Assembly (NCBI RefSeq): GCF_900324485.2
Contig: NC_046651.1
Span: 6,373,605 to 6,437,604, forward strand
Origin: Mastacembelus armatus
Taxonomy: Eukaryota > Chordata > Actinopteri > Synbranchiformes > Mastacembelidae
Direction: 5' to 3'
Length of the DNA: 64,000 bases
Shown here: piece by piece, positions 1-12,270 of the stretch
Numbering within the stretch: the stretch's first letter is position 1
How the letters are laid out: every line of letters begins with the position of its first letter
Program-made: the position numbers and the translations under genes
Notes under the pieces: model-generated
Databases searched by the model: none
Told to the model about the DNA's origin: nothing
The model's input: only the letters and a program-made list of their open reading frames with translations

Positions 1-945
1 GTAGCATGCCACCATTTTTTCTAAAGTACACAATGAAGTCCCACAATTCTATCCTTGCTGCTTAGTATTTCTGAGCAGCTTCAAATGCTGATATTCATAA
101 TTCTAGCATGCTGATGTTAAGCTGGTTAATATTTGCATGTGAAGAGACTGTTGAGGTTTACAGATCATAAACTGAAACAAGGTGAGTCTTGCTGGAGAAA
201 ATGAAATGACCAATTACCAAAATTGTGCCATAGTTCGTCTTATAGATTGAGATATTTCAGAAAAGCCTGACTTACTAGTGGAGCTACAGAACATGTCAAA
301 AACATCACAAGTCATTTAATATTATCCTCCGAGTAACCATCTGCATCACACTTTACAAGAATCCATATAGTTTTCAGTCTGACTAAAGTGGTTGACAGAC
401 ATTGCAATTCCTAGAACCACTGGCTAGCATGACTAAATCACTTAAAAAATATGTAGCCCTTCAGGGCCACAGAAGTGGTTTCAGTTATTGTGGCTGAATA
501 AACCTGCTTAGGTTAAAGCAGCATAAACTATGAGGTCACTATTTTCCTCATACTAGTTAGCGATGATGGGCAGATGAAACTTTAAACACAGCAAGCAGCA
601 GTGACATCTGGTGGTTTCACAAACAATATATGGACAAAAATAAGAGGCATCCCAGTTATTTTGCAAAAACATCCCCTATTATGTCAATGAAAAAGAGACC
701 AACATGCATGTAAAATAATGCATGCATGTGTATTGTAGAACAGCATCAGTGCAACTGACTAAGGCAATGAAAGACTTCCTATGAAAACTTACTACCTTGG
801 TCAAATACCAATTACTTTTTTCCCCCAAACATACCATCAAATTTAACCTTAATAGGTAACACTTGTATTTATATATTAAACAGGACCAAAACATAGACTC
901 TTTGGCAAAGACAATCATAACACAGCCATGACTGTTGAAAACAGC
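1..945. other. Intergenic DNA, no gene seen
   Basis: AT-rich sequence downstream of mrpl38. Open frames here are short, lack recognisable domains and lack paired splice signals. Its right end abuts the presumed mrpl38 polyadenylation signal. I see no repeat family or RNA gene in it. Confidence 0.6.
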
Positions 946-951
946 TTTATT
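946..951 (-). promoter_or_regulatory. mrpl38 polyadenylation signal
   Basis: AATAAA on the minus strand about 90 bases after the mrpl38 stop codon. It implies a short 3' UTR. Confidence 0.6.
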
Positions 952-1040
952 ATTATAACATAAATATGCTAAACACAATTCCACATTTGGAAGAAAGAAA
1001 ATGAAATTGATTTTCTCAAGTCTCAGCACATATCTCACAA

Positions 1041-4000
1041 TCAGTATATTCCATAGGTGTGTTCTTTCCCATCTCTGTATCTGTCCAGGTAGCGCAGAGG
1101 CTGTCGATGAGGGTATTTGACCTGTGGAGGGTGGTAAACTGGAGGCCGGATAAACTCAAACACAGGCTCCCTAATGTCTGCAAGGAGAACATACAACCAC
1201 TCTATTAACAAGATACGCAATTGTTACACATGCTCTGAAGCAAAGCTAGAATGGGAAAGAATGTACATATTTGTGAGCACTAACATAACTCACTGAGTGT
1301 GTTGTGGAAGGTGCTGGTGACAGATTCATCCCACTGGCACTGGAAGAAGGCCAGGCCAGCCGGTGTCATGCTGTCCTGATGCTTTCTGTAGAAATCCACC
1401 GTCTTGAATGTACGATCCACCAAAGAATGGCTACAGAGCAGAGGCAGCACATACTTAATGTACAGTATGTTGCTACAGCAATCAGGAACTACATGGTGTC
1501 ACATTATAAGCACAAATAAGATTATCAGCTTCCTGTTGATGTTCGATGGATTTCTCACCATGGCGATGGCCTAACATCCTCCTGGAAGTTGATGGATCCT
1601 TCCTGTTTGAAAAGGACAAAAACATAGCGGTGGAAGCCTGTTCCTCTGACAGGGAAGGGTGGCAGGTAGTGGCACAGCTCCTCTCCAGACTGCAGTGCTC
1701 CACCCGGTATGTTCCCCCTACAGAGACACAGGTTAGTGAAGGCTTTCTGTCAGTCTGATGTTTTTTAACAAGGTCTGTACTTTACTGCATAATGCATTTT
1801 CTTCTTGCCTTTGAATACTTACACTAGCCAGTGGATGTATTCTGCCTCACTATCCAGAAGATGCTCATCTGAAAAAGTATATAAATTTAACACAGTCAGT
1901 TAATGCAGACAATCCCCAAATAATCTCCATTAATTCCTACAAGCCAGTAAAAAGTGTCACTGATTTTGGATACAGTGTTTCTAATGGAAACTGATGTTAC
2001 TGCCTTGGTGACCCTGACCTGGACATGTAAGCAGAAGAGTCCACAAAGAGCCTTCCTCTGCCTCAAAGTTGATCTGAGGGGTTGTTGCTGCCTAAAGAAA
2101 ACATCACAGCAGAGGCAATGCAAATAATGCAGTCAGAGAGGATTCATAAAAGGTAGGTACAGAGCACAAATGAAGGGAGACATAAATGTAATAACATGCC
2201 AACACAGACCAGGATGATGCGTAAGAACACACAAAAGAAAGTTGTAGAGCTGCCAAGCTTATCTTTAAGCAGCTTTGGTGATACTGGAAGGTGCATGTAG
2301 TTGACGCATTAAAAAGATGATATCCACACAGATATTTATCCATCCATCCATCCATCTTCTACCGCTTATCCGGGGCCGGGTCGCGGGGGCAGTAGCCGAA
2401 TCAGGGATACCCAGACCCCAGACTTCCTTCTCCCTGGACACTTCCTCCAGCTCTTCCAGGGGGACACCGAGGCGTTCACAGGCCAGCCGGGAGACATAGT
2501 CCCTCCAGCGTGTCCTGTGTCTTCCCCGGGGCCTCCTCCCGGTGGGACATGCCCGGAACACCTCCCCAGGAAGGCGCCCAGGAGGCATCCGAAATAGATG
2601 CCCGAGCCACCTCAACTGACTCCTCTCGATGTGGAGGAGCAGCGGCTCTACTCCAAGCTCCTCCCGGGTGACCGAGCTCCTCACCCTATCTCTAAGGGAG
2701 CGCCTGGCCAACCTGCGAAGGAAGCTCATTCCAGCTGCTTGTATCCGCGATCTCGTTCTTTCGGTCATGACCCAGAGCTCATGACCATAGGTCAGAGTAG
2801 ATTGACCGGTAAATCGAGAGAATCCTTCTTCACCACAACGGACCGGTACACCGACCGCATTACTGCTGCCGATGCCCCGATCCGTCTGTCAATCTCACGT
2901 TCCGTCCTTCCCTCACTCGTGAACAAGACCCCGAGATACTTAAACTCCTCCACTTGAGGCAGGATCTCTCCCCTGGCCTGGAGATGGCAAACCACCTTTT
3001 TCCGGTTGAGTACCATGGCCTCAGATTTGGAGGTGCTGATTCTCATCCCAGCCACTTCACACTCGGTTGCAAACCGCCCCAGCGCACGCTGGAGATCCTG
3101 GCTCGATGGAGCCAACAGGACAACATCATCTGCAAAAAGCAGAGATGAAATCCTGTGGTCCCCGAACTGGACTCCCTCCGGCCCCTGGCTGCGCCTAGAA
3201 ATTCTGTCCATAAAAGTAATGAACAGAACCGGTGAAAAAGGGCAGCCCTGCCGGAGTCCAACGTGTACGGGGAACAGGTCTGACTTACTACCGGCAATGT
3301 GAACCAAGCTCCTGCTCCGTTTGTACAGAGACCGGATAGCCCCCAGCAAAGAGCCCCGGACCCCATACTCCTGGAGCACCTCCCACAGGATGTCACGAGG
3401 GACCCGGTCGAATGCCTTCTCCAAGTCCACAAAACACATGTGGACTGGTTGGGCAAACTCCCATGAACCCTCGAGCACCCCCGAGAGTGTGTAGAGCTGG
3501 TCCAGTGTTCCACGCCCAGGACGGAAACCGCATTGTTCCTCCTGGATCCGAGGTTCGACCACCGGCCGGATCCTCCTCTCCAGCACCCTGGCATAGACCT
3601 TCCCCGGGAGGCTGAGGAGTGTGATCCCTCTGTAGTTGGAACACACCCTCCGGTCCCCCTTCTTAAAAAGAGGAACCACCACCCCGGGACACAGATATTT
3701 AGATGCTCAATAATATGTTCATTTATTTACCTTGTGAAAATAGCGTGTAGTGAAACGAAACGGTCAAACACTGTTAACACCTTCCCTCCAAGAACACACC
3801 AAGTGAGGGAAGGGTCCTACCTTTATACAAATTTTCCACAGTGACACCTAGTGGTGGTTTAAAATATTATCACTTCTACACGGCTCTTACAAAAGTGACA
3901 CTATAGGTAGCCTTGACCCGGTACATTAGGACACTGTTAAACTTTCATTCATTCACTTAACATACTTCAGTTGGTGTCAGCCGATTCCCATAATGCACTT

Positions 4001-6132
4001 GAACACTGTTGTCCTGGCAATAGTAAATACGGAGTGAGACTTGAGGTAAAAAATAAGCCATGGGGAAGAGGTCTCTGAAAACTCCGTAGTGGTCTGCCAG
4101 TCTCTTTATATTAAATGGACCGCTGGTCTTCTCCCAGGTTTCCTGCACTCGATCCAGAGAGATCTTAACTGCAGGGATGAACAGAACATAATAATGTTAA
4201 CCAATCTATTTATGTACCAATTACAAGTCTTCTTTGTGCTGAGAATGTGTGCCAGCTTACAGGTTCGCAGACGAGAAGCCCTTTCCAGAAAAATGTTCTT
4301 TTTGTTATCCGTCATCACCTGCCTTCTCTCCCTCACTTCTTTGGTCCTGCAGGGTCGACTGTATGGCAGACCAATGTCCACGCGCTCTGCACCTGCAATA
4401 AAACAAAGCTAGTGGACTCTGTGGACTGGCAGAGGTTTGAAATCTCCCTCAATAAAATCCTTGACCAGCCACTATGTCTCACCATGCTCAGGATCAGCTT
4501 TCTCCACGTAGCTCCTATAAGTCTTCCACCACGCAGGTTTGCTCCTTGCCTCTTCTGCTTGTCTGAAGTAACGATTGTAGCTGCGATACTTCTCCAATGA
4601 CTCCAGGTTCTGAACGTCGATCTCCTCATTTGGCATTGGCCCTAATGGAGGTATGCATTTGTGGAGGGGCACTGCCATGTGGAAACACCACCAGCAGTTA
4701 GTTACATAGCAAAAACTCCAATTGCTTATTACAACCATTTGACATTGTTCAATGCTAGCAACATTTTAGGTTATACTTAGGTACAGTGACAGCAGACCAC
4801 ATTGCCAGATTATTAGTTAAAATGTTTACAGTGTAATTTGTTTATATTATTTCCTTCTGTTTCAAGGCCATTCATAACCCTGCCCCTCCATCCTATCCGC
4901 CCTCCTCTATGTTGACACTACCTCTCGTACTCTCATATCATCCTCCTTTATCCACTTGTCCCCCCTGTACATCTCACCACCATGGGGAGCAGAGCTTTCA
5001 GCCACTGTGCTCTCTAGCTGTGGAACTCACTTGCACCTGAGCTCAGAAATATCAACTAATTTCCACGCTTTAAATCCACACTCAAAACCCATCTGTTTAG
5101 GATCACTTTCTTCCTTTGATTACAATTGTACTATCCACTTTTAATCTGTTTAACCTTTTTGTTTGTTTTGCACTTTTTGAAGTGTCCTTGAGTGCTAGAA
5201 AAGCACCTTTAAATAAAATCATTATTATTTCATAATTTATATTTAAGTCCTACATATATATATATATATATATTTATTTATATTTATATAAGTGTGTGTG
5301 TATATATTTGTATTTATATTTATATGCTGCTTTCACATATATTTCATGTCTATAACCACTTATGTGGCACAGGGGAATATACTGCTGACAGATCTCTCAT
5401 GATAGATTTTCCTGGTTCCTTTACTAAAATATTCAAAAGAAACCATCCATCCATCCATTATCTATACCCACTTATTCCTAACCAGGGTCACAGGGATCTG
5501 CTGGAGCCTATCCCAGCTCTCTTTGGGTGAAAGGTAGGGGTACTACCACAGGTCACCAGTCCATCACAGGGCCACATAGAGAAAAACAACCTCACACACT
5601 CACACTCACACTCACACTCACACTCACACTCACTCCTATGGGTAATTTAGAGTCACCAATCAACCTGACATACATGTTTTTGGACTGTGGGAGGAAACCA
5701 GAGTACCTGGAGAAAACCCACACAAGCACAGGGAGAAAGAAAAGTCCAGTTTCTGACCACACAGAAAGGCCCCTGCTGGGTTTCTAACCAGGAACCTTCT
5801 TGCTGTGAAGCAACAGTGCTAACCACTCAACCACCATGCTGCTGGTCCCATCACACAAATAACCAAAGAGAGTGAGAGTTTTGGTGTCACTAGCCACTTA
5901 TAATAAACTGTCACAGGTTTCTGGTGTCTGCCTGCATAGACATAGACAGCATGTTACTGGTGTCAGCTTCAAACTAATGTAATTTGGCATATACAATATA
6001 CATTCAAAAGGTTGACCAAAAATAATTTAGTAATGTCGTTACTGTACCTGTTGTGACAATTGTCCTCGCATTGTTGACCCCTAAACCTGTCCCCGTCCGT
6101 AAAGCAGCAGCACACACCGCACGCAGCGCCAT
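1041..6132 (-). CDS. mrpl38: Mitochondrial ribosomal protein L38 (mL38), 9 exons
   Basis: Component of the mitochondrial large ribosomal subunit; the C-terminal half is a phosphatidylethanolamine-binding-protein-like fold. Coding exons in transcript order: 6048-6132, 4483-4671, 4261-4392, 3966-4168, 2019-2091, 1823-1868, 1559-1717, 1294-1430, 1041-1177. They join in frame to 386 residues; the human protein has 380. The N-terminus ([14 protein letters not shown]) is basic and serine/alanine-rich like a mitochondrial presequence. Matching blocks include [25 protein letters not shown]-like [44 protein letters not shown] and the C-terminal [22 protein letters not shown] region. The exon 3 acceptor could lie 6 bases further in (frame kept). 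Introns carry a LINE, an L2 remnant and a dispersed repeat. The gene is head-to-head with trim65. Confidence 0.95.
2326..2338. repeat. Left target-site duplication of the LINE
   Basis: The 13-base word ACACAGATATTTA here is repeated exactly at 3689-3701. The two copies flank the LINE in mrpl38 intron 4 and mark its insertion point. Confidence 0.85.
2339..3688 (-). mobile_element. 5'-truncated RTE/Rex3-like LINE
   Basis: Non-LTR retrotransposon copy inserted in mrpl38 intron 4, in the same orientation as the gene. The minus strand encodes reverse transcriptase: [62 protein letters not shown] and the catalytic FADDVVLL box, over about 2792-3682. A different frame then gives the C-terminal part ([18 protein letters not shown], ending near 2300), so there is at least one frameshift near 2790. 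The endonuclease and early RT are missing (5' truncation). The 3' end is a GATG/TGGA-type tail (ATCC repeats on the plus strand, 2340-2355), as in Rex3-type elements. A perfect 13-bp target-site duplication flanks it. Clade assignment is from memory of fish repeats. Confidence 0.88.
3689..3701. repeat. Right target-site duplication of the LINE
   Basis: Exact copy of the 13-base word at 2326-2338, directly after the truncated 5' end of the LINE. Confidence 0.85.
4858..5228 (+). mobile_element. L2-like LINE 3' remnant
   Basis: Lies in mrpl38 intron 1, antisense to it. A degraded reading recalls the end of L2-type reverse transcriptases (WGAELSAT and a capped-off '[13 protein letters not shown]...[10 protein letters not shown]' pattern). 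It finishes with GCTAGAAAAGCACCTTTAAA then AATAAAATCATTATTATT, the usual short 3' tail of fish L2 copies. Too decayed to code for anything. Family call is from memory. Confidence 0.55.
5251..5335. repeat. TA/TATTTA/TG low-complexity tract
   Basis: Alternating TA, TATTTA and GTGT units in mrpl38 intron 1, just after the L2-like remnant. Confidence 0.7.
5366..5416. repeat. 51-base segment shared with 23245-23295
   Basis: Begins GGCACAGGGGAATAT and ends GATAGATTTTCC. The same segment, with only a few differences, occurs in an unc13d intron at 23245-23295. Probably a fragment of an unidentified dispersed repeat. Confidence 0.6.
5443..5845. repeat. ATCC-headed dispersed repeat, copy 1
   Basis: Starts with CCATCCATCCATCC, then TATCTATACCCACTTATTCC, GGATCTGCTGGAGCCTATCC, GTCACCAGTCCATCACAGGG, an expanded CACACT tract (about 5594-5634), ACTGTGGGAGGAAACCAGAG and a tail with CAGGAACCTTCTTGCTGTGA and GCTAACCAC. 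The same order appears at 62959-63240, where the central part is missing. It is a very common type of fish interspersed repeat; I do not know its class. Confidence 0.8.
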
Positions 6133-6912
6133 GTTGAGATTTTTTTTTTTTTTCCAGAATATACGGTAGCCGAGAGGAGAAAAACGTGTTAGCGCACTAT
6201 TAATGTATTTGATTGCTGTAGTACTGGGTGACCAAAGTGTACTAGCAAACCGTAACTTTAACATGTACCGTAGGTATCACTGCTATAAAAGACAATTTCT
6301 ATTTTTGATCGTACACGAACTAAAAATCACACGTTTTTAGTTTAGCGAGTTATTATTGTGGCTGGTAAACCTCCGATTTTCACGGCGGCACGTGAAGGCG
6401 TCCTGTTTTGCGTGTGTCGTCATCAGGGCAGCTTCATCTAAAGGGTTATCCGTGTAGATGCTGTGCACGGATTGATCCGATGGAGTGGTAAAAATGAAAA
6501 TTTCAGTTACAGCTGGTTGGCGTCTGTAAAATATAAGCTAATATCACTCGACCTTTTTAATATTTTGACCAGCATGTGTCCGCAGGAGACCTAGCTACCT
6601 CGAAGTTACGTGAACATAGGCTAACGTTAGCTAACGTTAGCTAGCGTTAGCTGTGCTTAGTTTAAGTGTGCTGGCTAACAGGACCATTTGGACTTAGCCT
6701 TTGTTGCTGCCCAGCCTGATAACTGCCTCTAGTTAAAACTGGTAAGGTTTATGATTTATAGAGCTTGAATGTGATGTTAGTATCTTAGTACAAAAAGCTT
6801 AAAGCAGTTGTCACTGTGTGTAAAGATAGAATATAGCATTACTGACATGTTGGAGAACTATCATATCATGACCCATCTTCTCTTTTTCCACAGAGGTGTC
6901 TGGTCTTCAGGT
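6133..6912. promoter_or_regulatory. Divergent mrpl38/trim65 promoter region
   Basis: 780 bases separate the two start codons. The mrpl38 side is richer in CpG. It contains a CACGTG E-box (6389-6394) and three tandem copies of CTAACGTTAG or a one-base variant (6621-6650). A likely trim65 noncoding exon ends at a GTAAGG donor (6742). A 152-base 5' UTR intron (6742-6893) precedes the coding exon. Transcription start sites cannot be placed from sequence alone. Confidence 0.55.
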
Positions 6913-9577
6913 ATGGAGTCTCAGAATTCAAACTTGATCTGCGCCATATGTCTGGAGCGGTTCAGGATCCCTGTAACCATCCCATGTGGACACACCTTCT
7001 GTGAAAAATGCATCACCACCCACTGGGACACCAAGAGCAAGGTTGATATTGGACCTCTGTGCCCCATCTGCAGCGAGAAGTTTGACAGCAGGCCCATTCT
7101 TAAGCGTAATGTGTCACTGTCCGTCCTGATTGAGGCTTCAAACGGTACCAGCCTCTCCTGTAGAGAGGCACTCATGAGGGGAAGTGATGGAGCCAGAGCT
7201 ATGCTGCTGTGCGATCACCATAAAAAGCCTCTGGTTTATTACTGCAAGCAGGACAAAATGTCTGTGTGCTGCGAGTGTGGCATCTCAGAATGTGCAAGCC
7301 ATGAGAAGGTCTTATTGGAGGCAGAAAGGGAAAATCAAGAGGTATACGTACTAAGAGATTGAGATCCTCTCCAATCGGATTGTCAGTCCAGTTATGACAC
7401 ATGTCAGTGTGAGGTGAGGTGATGTTGCTGTGACTATGTAAACCCTTCTGTCTCAGTTTGATGTGTTTTTTACAGCTGCTGCTGGAAAGGAAAAACAAGG
7501 AGTTCGGGAAACTCATTGAAGAGACGCAGAAAAGTATAACTGACCTGGCTGAGAATATCAGTCAAGCTAAGGTAAACTTATCATTTAAGCTTTTTCCTAT
7601 GTGAAAGTAGATCAGCATAGCTCTACCTGCAGCTGCCTCACACTTAAAGCCAGTTTTAATGGAAATCAAGCAATTGATTATTTTTCTTTTACACATAAGT
7701 CTTTTAATGTATGACATGTTTTTTGTAGATAAATAATACACCTGCAGTAAAGAGTAGGAACACTTAAAACATGTATTTCCATTTTTCAAAAAGCAGCCAC
7801 TTGATTGTTTTCTATCAACAGGTGACTCTTCAGCAAACTTCAGCCTGGGTCAGTGTGAAGTTCTCCACCCTGATGAAAGTACTGGCTGAGAAGCAAGAGG
7901 CCACAGAGGTGTTTATTGCTCAGCAGAGAGATGCTGCCATCACTGAGGCGGAGGCACGGCTAGCTGAACTCGAGGAGCGTTCCCAGATACTCAAAGAGAG
8001 CCAAGACCAGATAGCAGCTCTACATAACCTCTCTGATACAGAGCTCATCAAGGTTTGAAATCTTCACTTAATACTATTTTTCATTTGGCTTTAATAAAAA
8101 AAACTATAACGTAGTCAGTCTATAAATATGAGTACATTATATTGCAATGTTTCTTTTTTATCATAGTTGATTGGACACAAAATCATCAAGGTCTTTTTTG
8201 GAATATCTCTTCACAGGAATCGATGCTTATAGAAGTCCCGCGTTTTGAGGCTATTCCCACAGATGTAACAGCAAACCTTCAAGATCGGCTAAACTGTGTC
8301 ACAGATGTCCTCTCCCGAGTGTCCAAGCTGGTGTCTGAGGACCTGGAGAAAGCTGTGAGCACCACTGTGGGCCAGGATAAAGATGGTAACTGGCCTCCGG
8401 GAATGGTGTTCCCTCTGAAGCACAGTTGCTTGATTTTCAGTCTTGGCTTGGTGTTTTCATGCTTGTTGTTCATCTCCAGGATCTCCTCAGGACAAGCGGC
8501 CGATCCTAGCTGTGGTTCCCAGTCCTGCAGCACCATGCCACCCTGCTGGGAAGGAGGGACTCAGTGCTTGTATGTCTTTACATTTTTAACATTCATATTT
8601 TTTTTATGTTATTAAAAATCGGGTTCTTCTGAAAGTAGAGCAACAATGAAATAAGCTTCAGTGCGCAGTCAAAAATGAGGTCAACACAGTGTCCTGATGT
8701 GCCTTCTCTGATCACAGAGATCACATGAACATGAGACAAGGGGAAGGAAAAGGAATTTTGATTTGGTAAATACGTATCACGTATACGTATTCCTGCAATC
8801 AAGCAATTTGAGTTTCTTTCTTTGCCATTACAGATCGCTGCTGTCTGACCTTTGACCCCCGCACAGCCAATGGACACCTGTTTCTGTCCCAGGAGAACCG
8901 GAGGGCGGAGCACCTGACCTCTGGGCCACACCCCGTCCCAGCCCATGAAGCCCGTTTCGATCACACCTGGCAGGTGCTCTGCTTCCAGGGCTTCACACGT
9001 GGACAGCACTACTGGGAGCTGGAGGTGTCCAAGCCCTGGGCCTACCTCGGGGTAAAGAAATCTGCATGTTCTGAGAGTCAGTGATTAGAATTCCAATATC
9101 AGGAAAATAAAGTCAGCTGCTTCACACATCTGGAAGTAAATGTGACCGTCAACAAGTTGAAAAATTTCCAAATTCGTACGTTTAACATAGAAATAAAAGT
9201 CGACTTTTCCTGAAATGAAATATCACTATATATAATTCAGCCACATCCTTTTCCCTACATCTTGTCAGGTAACCTACGAGACCATCCCTAGGAAGGAGAA
9301 GGGCAAGCGGTGCATGGTGGGAATGAATGAACTGTCCTGGAGCCTGCAGCTGGATGAACACCAGCTCAGTGCCTGGCACAATGGCCGGCGGGAGACTTTG
9401 TCTGGCCACTCCCAGTACAGCCGCATCGGCATGCTCCTAGACTATGAGGCGGGGACACTCACCTACTACGGTGATGGCCAGACCAGACTCCACGCCTTCC
9501 ACTGTGCATTCACCCAGGAGCTGTTCCCTGCATGCTGGATAGGAGAGGGGGTCAGTATCACCCTCTGCTCCACGTGA
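6913..9577 (+). CDS. trim65: TRIM65-like E3 ubiquitin ligase, 7 coding exons
   Basis: Tripartite-motif ubiquitin ligase; mammalian TRIM65 modifies the RNA sensor MDA5 in the cytoplasm. Exons: 6913-7341, 7476-7571, 7822-8052, 8217-8385, 8480-8569, 8834-9051, 9269-9577, joining to 513 residues (human 517). The RING is at about residues 11-57 (CAICLERF, PCGHTFCEKCI, CPICSEKF). B-box2 is at about 98-140 (CDHHKKPLVYYCKQDKMSVC). A coiled coil follows (EARLAELEERSQILKES), then PRY-SPRY from about residue 340 (LTFDPRTANGHLFL, GQHYWELEVSKPWAYLGV, LSAWHNGRRETL). The exon sizes 96 and 231 are standard for TRIM genes. I chose this start because the preceding acceptor (6893) is followed at once by ATGGAGTCT and the RING. 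Orthology rests on SPRY resemblance and position between mrpl38 and wbp2. Confidence 0.9.
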
Positions 9578-12270
9578 GCTCACTCCTAGAGACAAGTGAA
9601 GATGGGAGCTCAGTGACAAGAAGCGCATTGTCAGACATCGGCAGCAGCTGTTTCAATAGAGGATCCCCTTTAACCATTTAGGTTTTTAAAAGATTTTGGT
9701 TTCTTCACAATGACTGCATTCCTATGTTGTTTTACACAAAAGAGCTGCCTGTGATGGATTCTCTCCTCCCAGAATTGGCCACTTAGCTTTTGGTTTCTTC
9801 ATATTTGTGCTTAACCATATGACAGTGACCTAGGGAAGGAAACACTAAAGGTCCATAAAGCTCTAGTTAAAGGAAAGCACTTTTTCATTTTGGTTTGTTT
9901 CTTATGCCAAGCGTGTGTAAAGTACTCTTGAGTTTTTAAAAAGACATCTATATTCAAGTAGAGAAGACCCACCTCCTCAACACAGCATGTCAGATTATTG
10001 CACTTTCATCACAGATGGTTGGGCCTGCAGCCAAGTGACTTTTCTTTAAATTTTCTCCTGGGATCAGATCACTCCATTTATTAATCTGGTTCCTCTAGTG
10101 GGAAACTGATGAAAACACTGCCACAGCCATGCAGACACACCTCTGTGCATATGTAAGAATCATACCAGTAGAGCATAACACGTGTAGGAAAAAGAAAGGG
10201 ACATTTTTGCATTGCTATGAGAAACAAACTGCAGCATTTGTTGAGGAATTAAAACATAACATTGCACTTTTACCCAACACATAAGTTCAAGTATGGATGT
10301 AAACTAAAAAAGATGCACTCACTTTACAGATTTTTCTTTCATCTCCATGGTGAAATTCGGTTTTCAGAAAGATGTCAGCAGTTGGTGGTGTGCGTGGTGT
10401 GTACAGGACAATAAGCCGCATGAGAACCCAGTAAAGTACAGTCTCCTCTAATGTGCCATAAGCATAAGTAGGTAAAACGCAGCTGTGTGGACTGTACATC
10501 ACTACTGAAAATACTAAATCTTGGGATCTTAAGTGTGAATGCACAATCTGCCCTGACTGTACAGTCTTAAACCTGTGATGCTATGTTGTGACAGAATCTG
10601 CTGTACAGATGTTTTTAATGGGCTTTAGGCCTTCTGTTTTTTTTTTTGTTTGTTTTGTTTTTTTCCATCATGAGCACTCGAAAAGCATAGCTATGACATT
10701 TGGAATGACGAGGCACTAAAGGCTCAGGACATCATAGATCAGTCTTTGGGAAACTGCTGTGGATTTGCACAAGTTGCTTAAGTGCAGACAAGGACTACTG
10801 ACTGAAGGAGAAGCACATTTCTTGGCTGTTTTGGTCCAATGCCAAAATAAGCTTGCTAGTGCGCTACACCATGTTCAAAGTGGCAACCCCATCAGTGTGT
10901 GATATAGCAATACTTTAGAAATAAAGATAGGTCTGTTCCACATGAATCAAGATCCATTTAATAAAATCCAATCCAATGCATACATGCATTAGTTGAGCAC
11001 ATGCTTTTTCTTGAGCCTTTTTAAATTAATTATTGAATAAATTAGTTTGAAATAAATACAGAGCTTTGTCATTATTATTATAATACACACAGCCATGACG
11101 GAGCAAACAAGAGTTCAATGCATAGCATTCTGAAAGTGCAAAGAACCAGCCACGGATGTGCCACAGATACAGTATACAGATTAGTGACCATAGAGGAAGG
11201 AAGATGTTGAGGCTCAGATACTGAGGTGCTCAGATCAGACTAAAAGACTGAACCCAAACTGGAGAGATAAGATCGCAACCACAGAAAGTAGAAACAGCAA
11301 GAAAATCTTGCTATGGTCCTGTTCTGATGTTGAAAACATGTGTTAGAAGAAATGAAATGTGAAGCAGGCTGGTGGTGAGTCTGAACATGTGTTTTTTCAA
11401 ATGTTCAGAGGCATGACAAAACAGGAAGTGACATCATTAAGTGACTGCTCTGCTCTTGCACATTATAAAGTTAATCCCCCCTGGCAGTACGTCCCTACAG
11501 GCCTTGGCTGTCCTCACTCTGCTCTAATCCAGGATCAGAGATGGACTGCTGGGTTCGCCGACCCTCTAATCTTTATGGACCACTCATCCACTAAAACGCG
11601 TCAAAGCAGACCAGGCCGCCATGCAATCCTCTCAACAAAAGCTGTTTTTTTTTTCCCTCTGTTAGTGTTCTTGAGAAAATCTTATTTTTAAAAGTCTACA
11701 TATGAAGAGCCTGTACACACAAATAATAGAAAAATAAAAGAGTGCATTCAGTTTGCCTCTGGATAAGTTAGCAAATGAACATTAGGTTAAATCTAGTTTT
11801 TATAGAGACAGAAAATCTCAACTGAGCTACACAGCATAGCTGAATCTAATGTTTAGGGTGGCAGTATGATTCTTGGGACACTTCAAAGGTAAATAAATGC
11901 TAAAAAAAATTTAGTCAGGTTACAAGGTTTTGGTCAACAGTGCTAAAGAAGCCCCAAAATCCTGCCTGAACAATCTTCTGGTTTCTCAAAGACTGCTACC
12001 AATACTTCTAATTTCCATCCAGTAAAGGTGCTTCTGAGGAGAATGAAGGTGACTGACTGAACTGAATGATATAGAAGGAAAGGTTGAGTATGAGGTGGGA
12101 GAGTGATAGAAGGAGAACAATGTAAAACCAAAGATAAGAAAAAGGAATAATGTTAAAAAAAGGAAAACATTGGTCCTCCTGATGTCCAGTTAATGAAATG
12201 GGGAACATGGTGATCCAGTGGGATAAAAGATACAGGAGAAAGACAGGAATGAGTGTGACATCAAGCTGGA
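9578..12270. other. trim65 and wbp2 3' UTRs and spacer
   Basis: The two genes converge here. An AATAAA at 10920-10925 is a plausible trim65 polyadenylation signal, giving a 3' UTR of about 1.35 kb. Further AATAAA words lie at about 11033 and 11050. I could not place a confident wbp2 signal. No domain-bearing open frame, transposon or RNA gene is seen. Confidence 0.5.

Noticed and set aside
2265-2768. 167-residue minus-strand open frame overlapping mrpl38
   Set aside because: It is the C-terminal part of the LINE polymerase ([13 protein letters not shown]...), not a host gene; its last residues run into the flanking intron.
5366-5416. tRNA or small structured RNA as the cause of the shared 51-mer
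   Set aside because: No cloverleaf, box A/B or snoRNA C/D or H/ACA boxes could be found in it.
5527-5787. Open frame with a Leu-Thr repeat
   Set aside because: Comes from the CACACT tract inside the dispersed repeat.
6913-9577. Assignment of the RING/SPRY gene as TRIM47
   Set aside because: The LSAWHNGRRETL segment, the overall length and direct neighbourhood to mrpl38 fit TRIM65 better.
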